A stretch of 64,000 nucleotides of DNA from Epinephelus fuscoguttatus (lineage: Eukaryota > Chordata > Actinopteri > Perciformes > Serranidae). The notes beneath the pieces are model-generated. The model was given only the letters and a program-made list of their open reading frames with translations. It ran no database searches and was not told where the DNA came from. Location: the NCBI RefSeq assembly GCF_011397635.1, contig NC_064755.1:22179282-22243281 (forward strand), in the 5' to 3' direction. Below, piece after piece: positions 1-11,480 of this stretch. Position numbers and translations under genes: made by a program. The stretch's first letter is position 1. Each line of letters begins with the position of its first letter.

Positions 1-566
1 GAGTTGCATCATGTCTTGGACAGAGAGTTTGATGTTTGTTTTTATTTTCTTACGGTCTTCCTTCATACTAAAGGGCATCCCGTAATGTGAGGCTGAGACC
101 CCAGTTGACACCCATCCCTACCGCTTCAGCTACAGCTCTCACTGACATGGTTCTCTGGCCCTACTTTATCCACAACAGCATATAGTAAGGACCACTTAAT
201 GAGACAGCTAATTGGTAAAAGGGGCTCTTCATCTTTTGCCTGTTTATCACTCAGGGATGGAAGTTTGGGGCACTAGCATGGAGATGTTGTTGGCTGTTGT
301 TTTATCACTATTCATTTCAATTCTTACCTGTGAGGACAATTTAACACCACCACAGTCTGTTAACAAAAAAAAAAAAAAAAAAAAAAAAGTTAGTCGGCTA
401 GTAAAATTTCCATCCCTGGAACCACTGATGATGCTTCTCAGACCAGGCTGCACAAGGTCATGACAGAAGGAAACACTGGGATGTTTCTCATCACCAGTAG
501 AGAGGAAATTATCTTTTTCGCTGCAGAAGGAAACCAAGTGTGTGTGTGTGTGTGAGCCTGGTCAAA
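1..566. other. Intergenic, no gene recognised
   Basis: I see no exon with convincing splice sites or family similarity. The stretch contains an uninterrupted run of about 24 A at 365-388 and a short (GT)n tract at 540-553 just before the first inverted-repeat element. Short open frames here are interrupted by low-complexity sequence and resemble no known protein. Confidence 0.5.
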
Positions 567-570
567 TTAA

Positions 571-1903
571 AGGGATAGTTTGGACTTTTTGAAGTGAGGC
601 TGTATGAGGTATTCATCTGCAGTCAGTGTATCACATACAGTAGGTGGCGATCTCTATGTTTCCTGTTTGGAGAGGCAGGCGGGAGTATCACCACGAAGCT
701 CAGCAATGGACTGCCGTGGATGGGGTCAGCATCCAAATGTATTTCAGCCACTAAAAAAAGCCTACATAAAAAAATCAATATCAGTCTAAGTGGACGCTAT
801 ACTGAGAATATTTCCACCGCACTATCTTGCCATCAGACAGCCCTTTCCTTCGGCATTACATTTTCTCAGCCATAGAACTTACGTATTCCTACGCATAAGC
901 ACAACTGTGCAGCGCACTGTGTTACACTGTAGGTCAGCCTGAAATGAAACATCACTTTTCTAAAGATTTTTTCTAAAGATTTCATGCTTGTTTTTGCGGG
1001 CTGCACAAACAAATAAATGAAAATAGTTGTGGCCAGTTACACTGAATATAGACATCAGCACACACAGACTGAGACAGCTCGACGTTTACACTGAACATTT
1101 CTCTTAAGAGGATTATGTAAAACCGCCGCTTAAGAAGCCAGAGAGACACTTGCTGAACAGCGCGGCTGTACCCAACCTCCAGGTAAAATTAATACCTACA
1201 AATAAATAAAACGACTCACCGAACAACCTGTAAAGTGTGAAGCGCTGGCGGCATCCGATTTAGAAGGATCATAAGGTTGTGTTGTAACCAGTTCCAGGTA
1301 GCAGCAGCTCTCTGGGTCCATGAGCATGGGTTCACAGTTTACACAATCGGCTTGTGCTCTATCTTTGCAACCAGTTTTCACACAAGTTTCGCCTCTCTTT
1401 CTTTTTCGGTCTGTTGCAAAAGTTCTTCTCTATATTCTGATTTATTAAGGTATCCATTTGTCCCCACACGACACTTCGTCTTTGCTATCGTAATCACTCA
1501 GTTCTTTTATTTTCTTGTGTTTGTTGTGTCTTCCCTAAACCACTGAACGTCTGACCCAAACTGCTGACCTGCAGTGTAATACAGTGCACAGGGGACTTAA
1601 GTTTATGGAGGGCTAAAGTTCTGTGGTTGAGAAAATGTAGTGCCAAAGACAAGGCTGTCTGTCAGCAGGGTAAAGCAGTAAAAATATTCTCAATATAGCG
1701 TTAACTTCAACCAATAATGATCTTTTTTAGGTAGGCCTTTCTGCAAGAGGTTAAAATGTGTTTTGCTGCTAACCCATCTGTGTCGCTACTCTTGTTTTTC
1801 TCACTAAACTGGGAGCATACTGACCACCATCTTCTGTGGGTAATACACTGTCAATGGGTGAGTACCTCACACAGCCCCACTTCAAAAAATCCAAACTATG
1901 CCT
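571..1903. mobile_element. Non-autonomous TTAA element with long terminal inverted repeats (piggyBac-like)
   Basis: The left end reads AGGGATAGTTTGGACTTTTT and the right end, reverse complemented, AGGCATAGTTTGGATTTTTT. Similarity between the arms continues for roughly 330-360 bp, about 571-933 against 1575-1903. Both ends are flanked by TTAA (567-570 and 1904-1907), the target duplication used by the piggyBac superfamily. No transposase is visible, so it would depend on an enzyme made elsewhere. A second member lies at 8182-9901. The superfamily call rests on the TTAA and termini only. Confidence 0.75.
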
Positions 1904-3382
1904 TTAAGCTTAAACTGAAGCAAAGCAAATGTTTGTTATCCTTAAAACCTATTTTTACCTGGAGTGTAATCAACAGAAACTTGTCATACACGGGCTGAAA
2001 TGAGCTAGACGTAAAGTATGTGCCCTTCTGAAATGCCACTGCAGAAAATGTGTCTGTAGTTTATCAGGCTGTGGGGATGGGAACGCCTCTGTAAGGTCTT
2101 AAAGGAAATTCAGTATTTTACAACCTGGCAGTGTCTTGGCACGTCGCTGCTTCCCTCTATCTCTACAATTTACTTAGTGAGTAAAGTATTATCATGAACG
2201 GTGGCAGCCGGAACTCTAAAAATAAGACCCAGGTTGTAAAAAAGAAACAACTGAATTTTCCTTTAACAATACAAAATCTGCAATTGTACTCATGAGTAGC
2301 TTCTGCTGGCAGTGAGAAACAGTGAGTTTTATTCACGCAACAAAAAAAGCATTTTATCCATAGCTTTTCTCGAACAGACGGCCAGGTAATCTTTATTACC
2401 ACTAAAAAAAACCTCCGTACATCAGCAGCATCCAGTCAGTATGCCAAGGCAGTTTCACTTGGTGAGGAGTTGTGTGCATCTTTTTTTTCTTTTCTCTCTT
2501 TTATGCTAGCAGTTTGTAAAAAAAAAACAAATAAAAAAAGAAACGGGTGGTAAATATAACGTCGTATCTGGGTTGTAGGAATAGCACTCACTGCCTCACT
2601 GTGACCTCACTGATTATTTTACTTCTGACTCCAGTGTTACAGTTTGTCCTCAGACTCATTTGGACTTTTTGTGTTTATTGTTCTTTTTCTATTACTTTTT
2701 TGTTTTTTCTTTCTCTCTTTGATTTGTTACCCTCGGACACTGTGGGTAGATTTTGTAGCGTGTGGAACATGATACTTAAATCTTTCACTCATTTGAATTT
2801 TAGAGTGACAGAAAAAAAAAGACAGAAAAAAATGAATATCCTGTCCATTCTCAACGTACTTACACTTGTAAAAATGAACAAACTACAAAAAATTTCTTTT
2901 TTTTAAATCACAAGCAATGTATATATGATAGATTTCATATAAATTTTTGAAAAACAAAAAGTATATAGATCTATATATGAATGTTTGGCATATATGCATA
3001 GTTAACCACCTGTGGAAAAGGTGAGCAGATTTTATTCTTTCTATGAACTCTTGAACTTTTGAACTCTGAACTATGAACTAGGGGATGATTTGCACAAAAC
3101 AAGGTGACAAGGTGCTAACATAAAAGCCACCCATCGTCCAAGCGCATGCGTGCATCTGGATTCCCCGAATCTCTCTGTGTGGTCGTTCCTCTTCACCATG
3201 CGTGTGACTGTGCGTGTGTGCAAATGCTTGTTTGTTTCCATTTTTTTGAGTGTATCTGTGAGAGCGACAACAAGGATGACAGTGAGAGCGTGTATGGTTG
3301 ATTGTTAGGGTTCACATCTTTGGAGCTAGTCCACTATAGCCTTACTGTATTACCATCAGAGATTCCCGGCAGTGGCTGTGTC

Positions 3383-3427
3383 ACACAAACACGCACACAC
3401 ACAATACATACACACACACACACACAA
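3383..3427. repeat. (CA)n-rich microsatellite
   Basis: Imperfect CA repeat interrupted by AAAC and ATACAT units. Confidence 0.85.
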
Positions 3428-3990
3428 ACAGAAAAATGCACACACATTCATCTTCTATTCCAGATTTGAACTTCGTTGTTCTGCATTGTTGTTTTGTACC
3501 GAGTGACGTCTTCAGAAAGTGGACTGCTCTGCCCAAAGGGAGAGACAGACAGACAGACGGAGAGACAGACCACCACAGGGTATTGAACGAAACCATTGTC
3601 ACATTTTATATTGCAAGACAACTATGACTCACCTTGTAACTGTGTAGGTACAGCTTATGCAGTGTCACTGTTTTGTACACACATTTCCAGATGGCATTTG
3701 CGCTCTTTACCCTCCACTATGTCTGGCAGCACTCCTTTTTCCTTTTTCAGACCTTCAGTTTCTGAGTTTTGGATATGCTATGTGAGGTGATCCAGTGAGG
3801 AACAAACAACACAAAGGAAAAATGTGCCAAAAAATAACTTAACTTTTAACTGTATATTTGTCTTTGCTTTAGGACTATCTTAGTTACAGCATTCTTGAGC
3901 TGTTAGACTCAATAATATGGTGCCATCTCCTGGAAATCTTGAGAACTACAGACATTTGTTAGATCCTTCTGTTATTATTTTGTAAAGAAG

Positions 3991-4024
3991 CAGGCTATTG
4001 TTTATGAATGTAAACAATAGCCTG
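3991..4024. repeat. Perfect 14-bp hairpin with 6-nt loop
   Basis: CAGGCTATTGTTTA at 3991-4004 is followed by TGAATG and its exact complement TAAACAATAGCCTG at 4011-4024. Each arm carries a TGTTTA/TAAACA core resembling a forkhead site. No function is known. Confidence 0.8.
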
Positions 4025-5194
4025 TGTATATCTACCTGTGAGCTTTGCATTAACATTTCTATTTAAATTTTGAGACAAATCACATCACGATTGCTTGATT
4101 TTACTGTGATGAAGGTTATTATCCAGCTTGACTTACTGTTCCCATATAAATACAAACACATGAGGGGTGAACGTGTACAGTCTGGACTCACACAGGCTGG
4201 CCTGCTTAGAAGAAACAATGCTGTAGTGAATACCTGGTCCAGATGGTTGTGTAAGTTTACCACAAATACAGATGCAAAATGCAACATGTAACAGACTTAC
4301 ACATCATTAGGTCAAATAAGTTCAGTGAAGGGTTATCTTTGTCTTATTTTCTAATCAACAAAGCACAATCTAAATAGTGTAGGGGGAGCAGTGTAACCTT
4401 TTTAAAAACCCACTGGGGTCTGGTCACCCACTGGAACCAGTGATCTTATCATCAAAGGGGTTTTTTTCTTTCATTGTTGGTTTTCTCCTTGTTTGCACTG
4501 TGAAGTTTAGAATGGTGGATGTATCACTGCAACGCCTCAGCCTTGTCTCACAGGTGAACTTCCCCTTCTCAGCATCCGCTGACCAGGCAAACCATCTACG
4601 ACTTCTATCCCGGCAACTTCTGGACGCTTGAAGCATTAGGAATCCCCCTACATTTTAATACACGAAAGCCCTAGTCGAAATAAAAGTTCACCAGAAGCTA
4701 TCTAGTATTCCTCATGCAAACAGAGTAAGGGTGATAGTGAAAGCTGAGGCAAGATCTGAGATGTTGCCCAGGATATCTCCACCACAGAGATATATGTTTG
4801 TTATATTATGTAATAAATTTATAATTAAAACATGAACTGCATCACAGTCTTGTTCCTGCTAATTCAGTTTCTCGGTACTAAAATAATATTCCAGTGTGAT
4901 TTATTTTGAATAAATGCCACATAAAAAAGCCAAATATAAATATTATATATACACATGGTTTCTGTGTACAACATAACAGCTATAAATAATTGAATGGTAT
5001 GTTAAAGGAGCAGTGTGTGGGATTTAGTGGCATCTAGTGGTGAGGATTGCAGATTGCAACCAGCTGAGACTTTTCCCATGTGGCAAGCATGAACTCCTGG
5101 TTAAGATTCCTTTAGAGATCATTGTTTAAGAGGTTTTTACTGGGAGCCAAATTATCTGCAGAGGTCTTTTCCTCTGCAAAACAAACCAGGGGCC

Positions 5195-5465
5195 AGGGGT
5201 GTCATTTATAAACATTGCGTATGCACAGGGGGCCTGAAAGCCCGCCACTTCTCACGTAAAAAGTTGTCATGTATAAAAACAGATTTGATGGGAGAAACTT
5301 TAACCCATACATTTTGGAGATGGGCAATTGCTAACACAGATGGTGAGGTGGAAGCCTGATTGTAGAAATTGTTAAAATATTTTTTGGCAGATGCCATTTT
5401 TGGCTTTTGTTCATACGTACATTTTTTGTTTGGATCCTACGCATTATTTCATAAATGAGACCCCT
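5195..5465. mobile_element. MITE with AGGGGT terminal inverted repeats, nested
   Basis: The left end AGGGGTGTCATTTATAAA and the reverse-complemented right end AGGGGTCTCATTTATGAAA form terminal inverted repeats around a 271-bp unit with no coding capacity. It interrupts the TTAA-type repeat described at 5006. I could not define a clean target duplication, so the superfamily is left open. Confidence 0.65.
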
Positions 5466-5706
5466 GGTGATTAAAAGTGGTAAAAATGCTGAATGAGGCC
5501 GTTTCACGTAAAATATGTGTTTTTCCGATATAGCTCATTGCTGAGTGACTGCAAACTATAGTGGCTGACACAAAAATGTGAATGGCCCTATCTAGAGCCA
5601 GTGTTTAATTTGTCCATTCTGGTCTAATGCAGAAACGTGGTAGATTTGGACTCGTTCCCTATGCACTGTAGAAATAAACGTCTCATTCTAAGGTAGCAAG
5701 AAAATA

Positions 5707-6620
5707 TTAAAGCTGCAAGCAGCAATGAACGGGCCCTCGCACCTTTGCGTAACTCAGGGGTGCTGGCAGAATGCCGGTTGACGCAGCAGTTCATTTCTGT
5801 TAAAGTCAGGAACTGTATGCTGGGGTGAGATGGTATATCCTCCATGGAGTGTGGGCGCTGGAATGACCTGTTATACATTTTGTATTACTTCTGTTTTCCA
5901 CTACGTCGCCCTGTAGAGGACATGAATTATACATCATGTTGCTGCTCTTCAACTGTAGTCCCAACTCTGTAAATCATGTATCATGTAAATCAAAAGATAA
6001 GTGTCTGACAAAACGTACTTCCTGTTGCCAGTAGGTGTCGCAATCACCGTGATACCTAATGTGCATGTAGGTGGCTTCAGGCCTGGAGCTTTATGAAACG
6101 TGAAGTTTGGGGCAGATCTGACCATGTATTCTGGAGTTACAAACCACTTCGAGTTTGACGCCTCGCCACAGTTACACAGTTGAATGAAAACTCAAGCTTT
6201 GAACTTTTGATGTCCAACATCTTCAGATGGTACACACCAAATTTGAAGTCGATCAGATCAAATCCATAGGAGAAGTTTGTTAAAGTACGACCCCTGGAAA
6301 TGGCCAAAAATGCACGAAAATTCCACATAAAATTCAAAATCGTTGACTTCCTGTTGGATTTAGGTTATGGCTCCAAGAGACTTTTTTGTACGTCCTGGTA
6401 TGTTACACGTGCCTACCAAGTTTCGTACACATGGGTCAAGCCAGCTTCAGGGGCTGCTTTGTAAAAAAAAAAATTGTGGAGGGCACTACTGAGCCATTTT
6501 TTGGAAGCTGAACATGACAAATAAATTTTTCACCAAATGTGACGTGTGTGTGCAAAGTTTCATGAGATTTTGAGTATGTTAAGCCTCCCCAGAAGGCAAT
6601 CGTGTGCTGCTCAGGCCCTA
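5707..6620 (+). mobile_element. Dispersed teleost repeat (AGCTGCAAGCAGC type), nested
   Basis: It begins AGCTGCAAGCAGCAATGAAC and runs to about 6620 (CTGCTCAGGCCC). This unit is abundant in teleost genomes as far as I recall, but I do not know its formal family. It carries no open frame worth naming. Host-repeat sequence resumes directly after it, so it inserted later than the surrounding element. Confidence 0.55.
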
Positions 6621-6695
6621 AAAAACATATTTTCAGGTGATTATAAATTAAAGAAAACAGACTGGACCTATAAATTCACTTTCTGCCAGGAAACT

Positions 6696-7503
6696 GATTT
6701 AATGTTCTTCATGGCACCATTCCTGCTAATATGGACACACACACAGCCACCTCACATCCATCATGAGGGACACAGCTGGCTGAACATTTCACAAGGCTGA
6801 GACCTTCACAAGAGTTCAATACAGCTGATGTCTACTCATGTATGACTGGCAGTTGTACAATATGCTGAGTTGAGTACTGGGTGCTCTTGTGCCTGTTGCT
6901 CAATCAAAGCAAGTGGCAAAGAGAGACATGATAATAATTTGGTTACATGGTACATTAAGTTTTCATTTAAAGTGTGCTGAAAAGACTTTACATCATAAAA
7001 TAAATGCAACAAAAGCAACCGACAGCAGCAGCTCCCCCGCTGGCACTGCACACAACACTACACACAAACATCGAGAACAGCAGCAAATACAGTTCATAGT
7101 CACACGTTCTCTTTGCTGTGCAAGTTCGTTTTTCAATGCTTCACATTCTTATTACAAAATGAAAACACATTCAGCCTCATTGTAGGATTTTCTACTATTA
7201 TTATAGTAGATGTTTTTAGACAAAGTATTAATGACAAGCCTAACACAGCAGCTAAATGACACAATATTAACACAATTCCTAATTATTCCACCAGGTTTAT
7301 TTCCCTGCAGATGTCACATGAGGGCAGTGACTTAAAACGTGACTACAAGACTGTCTGCCAACCTCACGTGGTTGAGTTAGAAACCACTGGTATAAAAGCA
7401 GACCAACATAGTGACAAATATTGTGCCTGTTGAGCTGCAACCCCAGAGGAGGATAACTTATCCATGAGATGAGAACAGGGTTTGAAGGATGTGTAAACAT
7501 CTG
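6696..7503. other. 3' flank and 3' UTR region of rabl2
   Basis: Non-coding sequence downstream of the rabl2 stop codon. On the minus strand an AATAAA polyadenylation hexamer lies at 7301-7296, about 200 nt after the stop, and would give a short 3' UTR. Nothing else is recognised. Confidence 0.5.
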
Positions 7504-8744
7504 TCAGACCAGCTCGGGACTCTCTGCTTTCAGTCCGTCCTCCTCTGCTTCTGAGTTATCTTCCTTCTTCTCCAGGTCAAAGTTCTATGAGATTAGTGCA
7601 ACAAACGACATCAATACAAACATGTTTTTAGCCAAAAACTCATTTCAGCAACAAAGACAGGAGAGTAAATTAGTATAAACATATTCCACTTGAACAAAGA
7701 AGTCATTAAAAAAGTAAATTGTGTTCATGAATGTGGGCATCTCACAAATTTGTTTTAAACAAAACAACAATGGCAGCTTATAAACCAATTATGGAGTTTC
7801 TTAGAGCGCCTTTGGTTAGGGTTGTATTAAACAGCTTCAAAGATAAGCACATCAATGATCACACTGTGTTTCTGTATTCCAAGAGGTGTACCTCTAATTC
7901 TTGCATCACTTCATCCATGAAGTCGCTGGGGTTTTGCTTGTAGTCCACTGCTCTCTTGATCATCTCTCTGAACATCTGTTGTGACAGTCAGTTAGAACTA
8001 TTAACACACAGGGGGCGCTCAAGTGGTCTGGACAATTTATGAGATTATACAGGCTGAATTAACTTGAAATTTTGTTTATAAAAGGAGCACTGTCAAACCT
8101 GTTGTAATGTCATACATGCAGTTAACTGTATTAATGAGTCTGAAATGCATGGAGAATTAATTTAGTGATCGCTGACATTAAAAGAATTGGATTTTTGAAG
8201 TGGGGTTGTATGAGGTACTTATTCACAGTCAGTGTGTTCCCTACAGTAGATGGCAGTCAGCACGGTCCCAGTTTGGAGAAGCAGCCAGGAGTACTGCCAC
8301 GGAAGCTAAACAAAGTACTACTGTGGACAGGGGCAGCAACAAGATGTATTTCAGCCGCCTAAAAAAAATTAATATCAATTTAAGAGTATGCTACATTTAT
8401 AATTTTTTCACAGCTTTACACTGCCGTCAGACAGCCATTTCCAACGGGAAACGGATGCTGTTAACTATGCTCTTATCAAAGCCACCAGACTTCTTTAACA
8501 AAACTGCAATTTGACCTCACAGAACACAGGAGCTGCTGGTCTGCCGCTGTTTCAAACAGTTAGTTTGTGTTCTTGTGTGACTTTGGTGTTTTAAAGGTTT
8601 AGTTCTGGTTCACTAAAGTCACACAATAACACAAACAACTAAATTAGGCTGACCAAACGTCCTCTTTTGCCCAGACATGTCCACTTTTCATGTCCCGTCC
8701 GGGGCGTCTGGGGGGTTTTTATAAACTGATGATAATGTCCGGTT

Positions 8745-8776
<32 letters not shown>

Positions 8777-11480
8777 TAGAGTGTGGCACGGGCTGCATAT
8801 TTCTGTCCGAACCCAAACCGAGCCTGACATTATTTAATGACCAAAGCACTGAGTTTGTGTCACACAGTTGTTACGGTTACAGGGTATTTAACAGGACGGG
8901 CGTGCACCGTGAGTGCTCAGCCCGTGTTTGAGACAGGAGCAGGAGGCAGGAGGTCCGACGCTTCCAGCGAGAGGAGAGGGAGACATAAAACAAAATAAGA
9001 TAAAATAGGAAAAACCTGTCTCCCTCTTTTTTTTTTTTTTTTTTCAGCGTTTAATCAAGGCGGAGGCGGGTGGTGGAAGGTCCGAGACTTCAAGCGAGGG
9101 GAGAGGTAGAAACAAACAGCCAATGTGTGTCTGTGTGTGTTATGTTCAGGTGTTGTCACGTAAATAACAGTGCCCAAGCAATAAACAGGACAGACAATAG
9201 GATTTTATTTATTTTTACACTACATTTTCACTGAAAGCTGACCGAATCCGACCCGAGCCTGAATACAATTTATAGCTACATTTTTTGACCAAAACCGCCC
9301 GACCTGTCGGGTACCGTCGGGCTCGGATCGCCACACTCTAGAGTGTGTATGTGTCCCCCTATTGGGGCCTATCTGAATTTCTGCCTTTGAGAGATATTAT
9401 TTTATAATATAACTGAATTTTCTATCCATACATATAAATTTTAAATATATTAAAATGATAAGGCATCTTTGAGTAAGCTGCGAGTATCATTTAAATAGGC
9501 TATGTCGTGGCTGGCCGAGTGTCCTCTTTTTTGGAAATCAATATATGGTCACCCTAAACTAAATGATAGAGACAGTGGTAAACCAGCAGCTAACATGTTC
9601 AGCGAGCTAAGATTACTGTTTTTGTTAAAGGAGTTTGGTGGCTTTGAAGAGAACATGAGTGATATAACAGCTTCAGTTCTCTGCTGGAGAGGGCTGTCTG
9701 ACGACAAGGTAAGGCAGTGAAAATGTTCTAAATATAACATACATTTAAACTTATGTTGATTTTTTAGGTGACTAACAGCCCCGTCCACTGCAGTATGTTG
9801 CTTTGCTTCTGTTACAACACGACTGCGACTGCCACCTACTATAGGTAATACACTGACTATGGATAAGTACCTTACACAACTCCACTTCAAAAACTCTCCC
9901 TTTAACACCACAGGCGAATAAGCAAAAGTTCAAACCTTAACTACGTTGGTCCCATCAGCTGCTGATACAAAGTAAAATGGAAGTCCTTGCTTCTTCCCAA
10001 AGTTAAAGCTTCTCTGTGTCACCTTCAAGTCAGCTGCAGATACGGAAAATCAAACATGATTGCCTCTGTAAGTCCAGAGTCAATTGTGTTGGTCGGGCAA
10101 TTAATCAATAGGACAGAGCAAACAGACAATGTGTGAAAACTAAAGAAACATTACAGATCTACATGTAACATTAACATTTAATACAACAGTAAGAGCTGAA
10201 TAGTCACTGTTATATGCGGTGTCAGAAACAGACTCACCATCAATTTTGTTGGCAACCACACAGCAGGGTATCTCAGGTCTGTACTCTCTCAGCTCCTTAT
10301 ACCAGTTGGCCAGATTCTTATATGTGATCTTCCTTTGAACATCAAAAACCTAAGAGAAAGAAGAAAGGTGTTTACACAGGAGTTTAGCCTTATGTACTGA
10401 CAGTGACAGTGTGTCACCTTCCCAGTTCAACTGGTGCATTCCAGCAGTCATCTAACAAGTCCTTGTTGACTTCTCTGCCTCTTAAATCCCAAAACATGAG
10501 TACGTTTTTTGCACGCTAAACCCTTTAAGGCTAAAGGAACAAGTTAAATGTATACTTGAGAAATGGATCTTAACCAGAGTGTAGAGTGTAGCTTAAACAA
10601 TATTTTGGGCCTTTTTATGGAAAGTGTTGTTTAAGTAATCAATCTGAAATCATTTATCCTTTCTTTTCTGAATACTTTTTACAGTCACATATGCAAGGTC
10701 CCAACAGGGAGCAAGATGAGTACTGAAATGCACCTGTCGTAAAACCAAAAGCGTGTATTACCATGATGCATGCGTGTGCTTTGTGGTAATACGAAGGATG
10801 CATGCTCTGAAATCTCTCCTGACCAGCCGTGTCCCAGAAATCTGTGAATCAAAAACAAAAACCATCCCTGCCGATTTAAGCTTTCCAGGTGATTTTCCTG
10901 TCGTCGCTGACAGCAGAACAAAAGCAGCTGCACCATACATACCAACCACTACTGTCTTGTTTCCTACAGTGGCTGTGTGTTTGTAGAGAGTCAGTGCATA
11001 GGTTGACAACTGCTGCGGCCGACTGCAGAGACAGTTAAGGATCTTAACCTCTCAACAGCTTTGTCGGAGGCATGCCAGCCTGCCCTTAAATAGCATGTTC
11101 ATGTGCACACAGAGGCTGTAATGGCTATAATAATACTACATAAACTTACTGACTTACAGAAATGGCTGACACTAGTATGCTGCAAAAGGATACTATTCAT
11201 CCAGGAGAAACCTCTCCATCAGCCTTAAGGGGAGAGAAAGAGATTCACAGTCTGTGTCAACGCAACAATGAAATATTAGACAGAATAACAGATGATCTAT
11301 TCAGGAAAGTTACAAATATTATAAAACACAAAACAGCTACAGGAAGCCTGAGATTACTGCAGCTAATACTCACTTAGATTTACCCACAGCACTGTCCCCC
11401 AGACAGATGATCTTCACTTGTTCGTCTGAGTCGTACTTCTTCTGGTCCAGTTCAGGAATGCTGCCAATGTCGCCAGCCAT
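7504..11480 (-). CDS. rabl2: RAB-like protein 2 (small GTPase)
   Basis: RABL2 is an atypical Rab-like GTPase that acts with CEP19 at the basal body and with IFT-B to start intraflagellar transport; it is needed for sperm tails and cilia. Eight exons keep phase: 11374-11480, 11194-11223, 10943-11022, 10762-10841, 10238-10349, 9936-10033, 7892-7975 and 7504-7584, giving 223 aa. The P-loop GDSAVGKS is at residues 28-35, the switch II motif WDTAGQ at 75-80 and NKID at 133-136. The N-terminal block SDEQVKIICLGDSAVGKSK and the block RPQQLSTYALTLYKHTATV are RABL2 hallmarks. There is no C-terminal prenylation cysteine, as in the family (ends SPELV). Exon 2 is only 30 nt. The start sits in AAAATGG. 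A 1.7-kb transposon occupies the intron between exons 6 and 7. Confidence 0.95.
8182..9901. mobile_element. TTAA element with long terminal inverted repeats, inside rabl2 intron
   Basis: This is a second member of the family at 571-1903. The left arm (8182 to about 8500) matches that element's left arm, and the right arm (about 9560-9901) is its inverse. TTAA flanks both ends (8178-8181 and 9902-9905). The unique middle holds a (GT)14 tract and a T-run near 9029. No transposase frame is present. The right end stops about 30 bp from the splice donor of rabl2 exon 6. Confidence 0.75.
8749..8776. repeat. (GT)14 microsatellite
   Basis: Perfect dinucleotide run inside the TTAA element. Confidence 0.95.

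Larger units (their letters stand above)
1908..5005. other. Intergenic, AT-rich with simple repeats
   Basis: No coding exon is recognised. Contents include homopolymer A and T tracts around 2480-2900, a (CA)-rich tract near 3383-3427, a GACA-type tract near 3541-3570, and a perfect short hairpin at 3991-4024. It lies far 3' of rabl2 and could hold untranslated sequence of a gene outside the window, but nothing shows this. Confidence 0.4.
5006..6695 (+). mobile_element. Teleost TTAA-type repeat split by two later insertions
   Basis: The left end follows TTAA (5002-5005) and reads AGGAGCAGTGTGTGGGATTT, the start of a dispersed family seen widely in teleosts; a shorter relative lies at 53968-54198. 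Family sequence occupies 5006 to about 5190, resumes at about 5466-5706 and again from about 6622, where it reads TTTTCAGGTGATTATA. The gaps are filled by a MITE (5195-5465) and a longer repeat (about 5707-6620). The right terminus is not clear, so the end is approximate. Confidence 0.6.

Noticed and set aside
247-537. Frames crossing the A-run at 365-388
   Set aside because: The predicted poly-Lys and poly-Phe stretches come from a homopolymer and there is no conserved sequence on either side.
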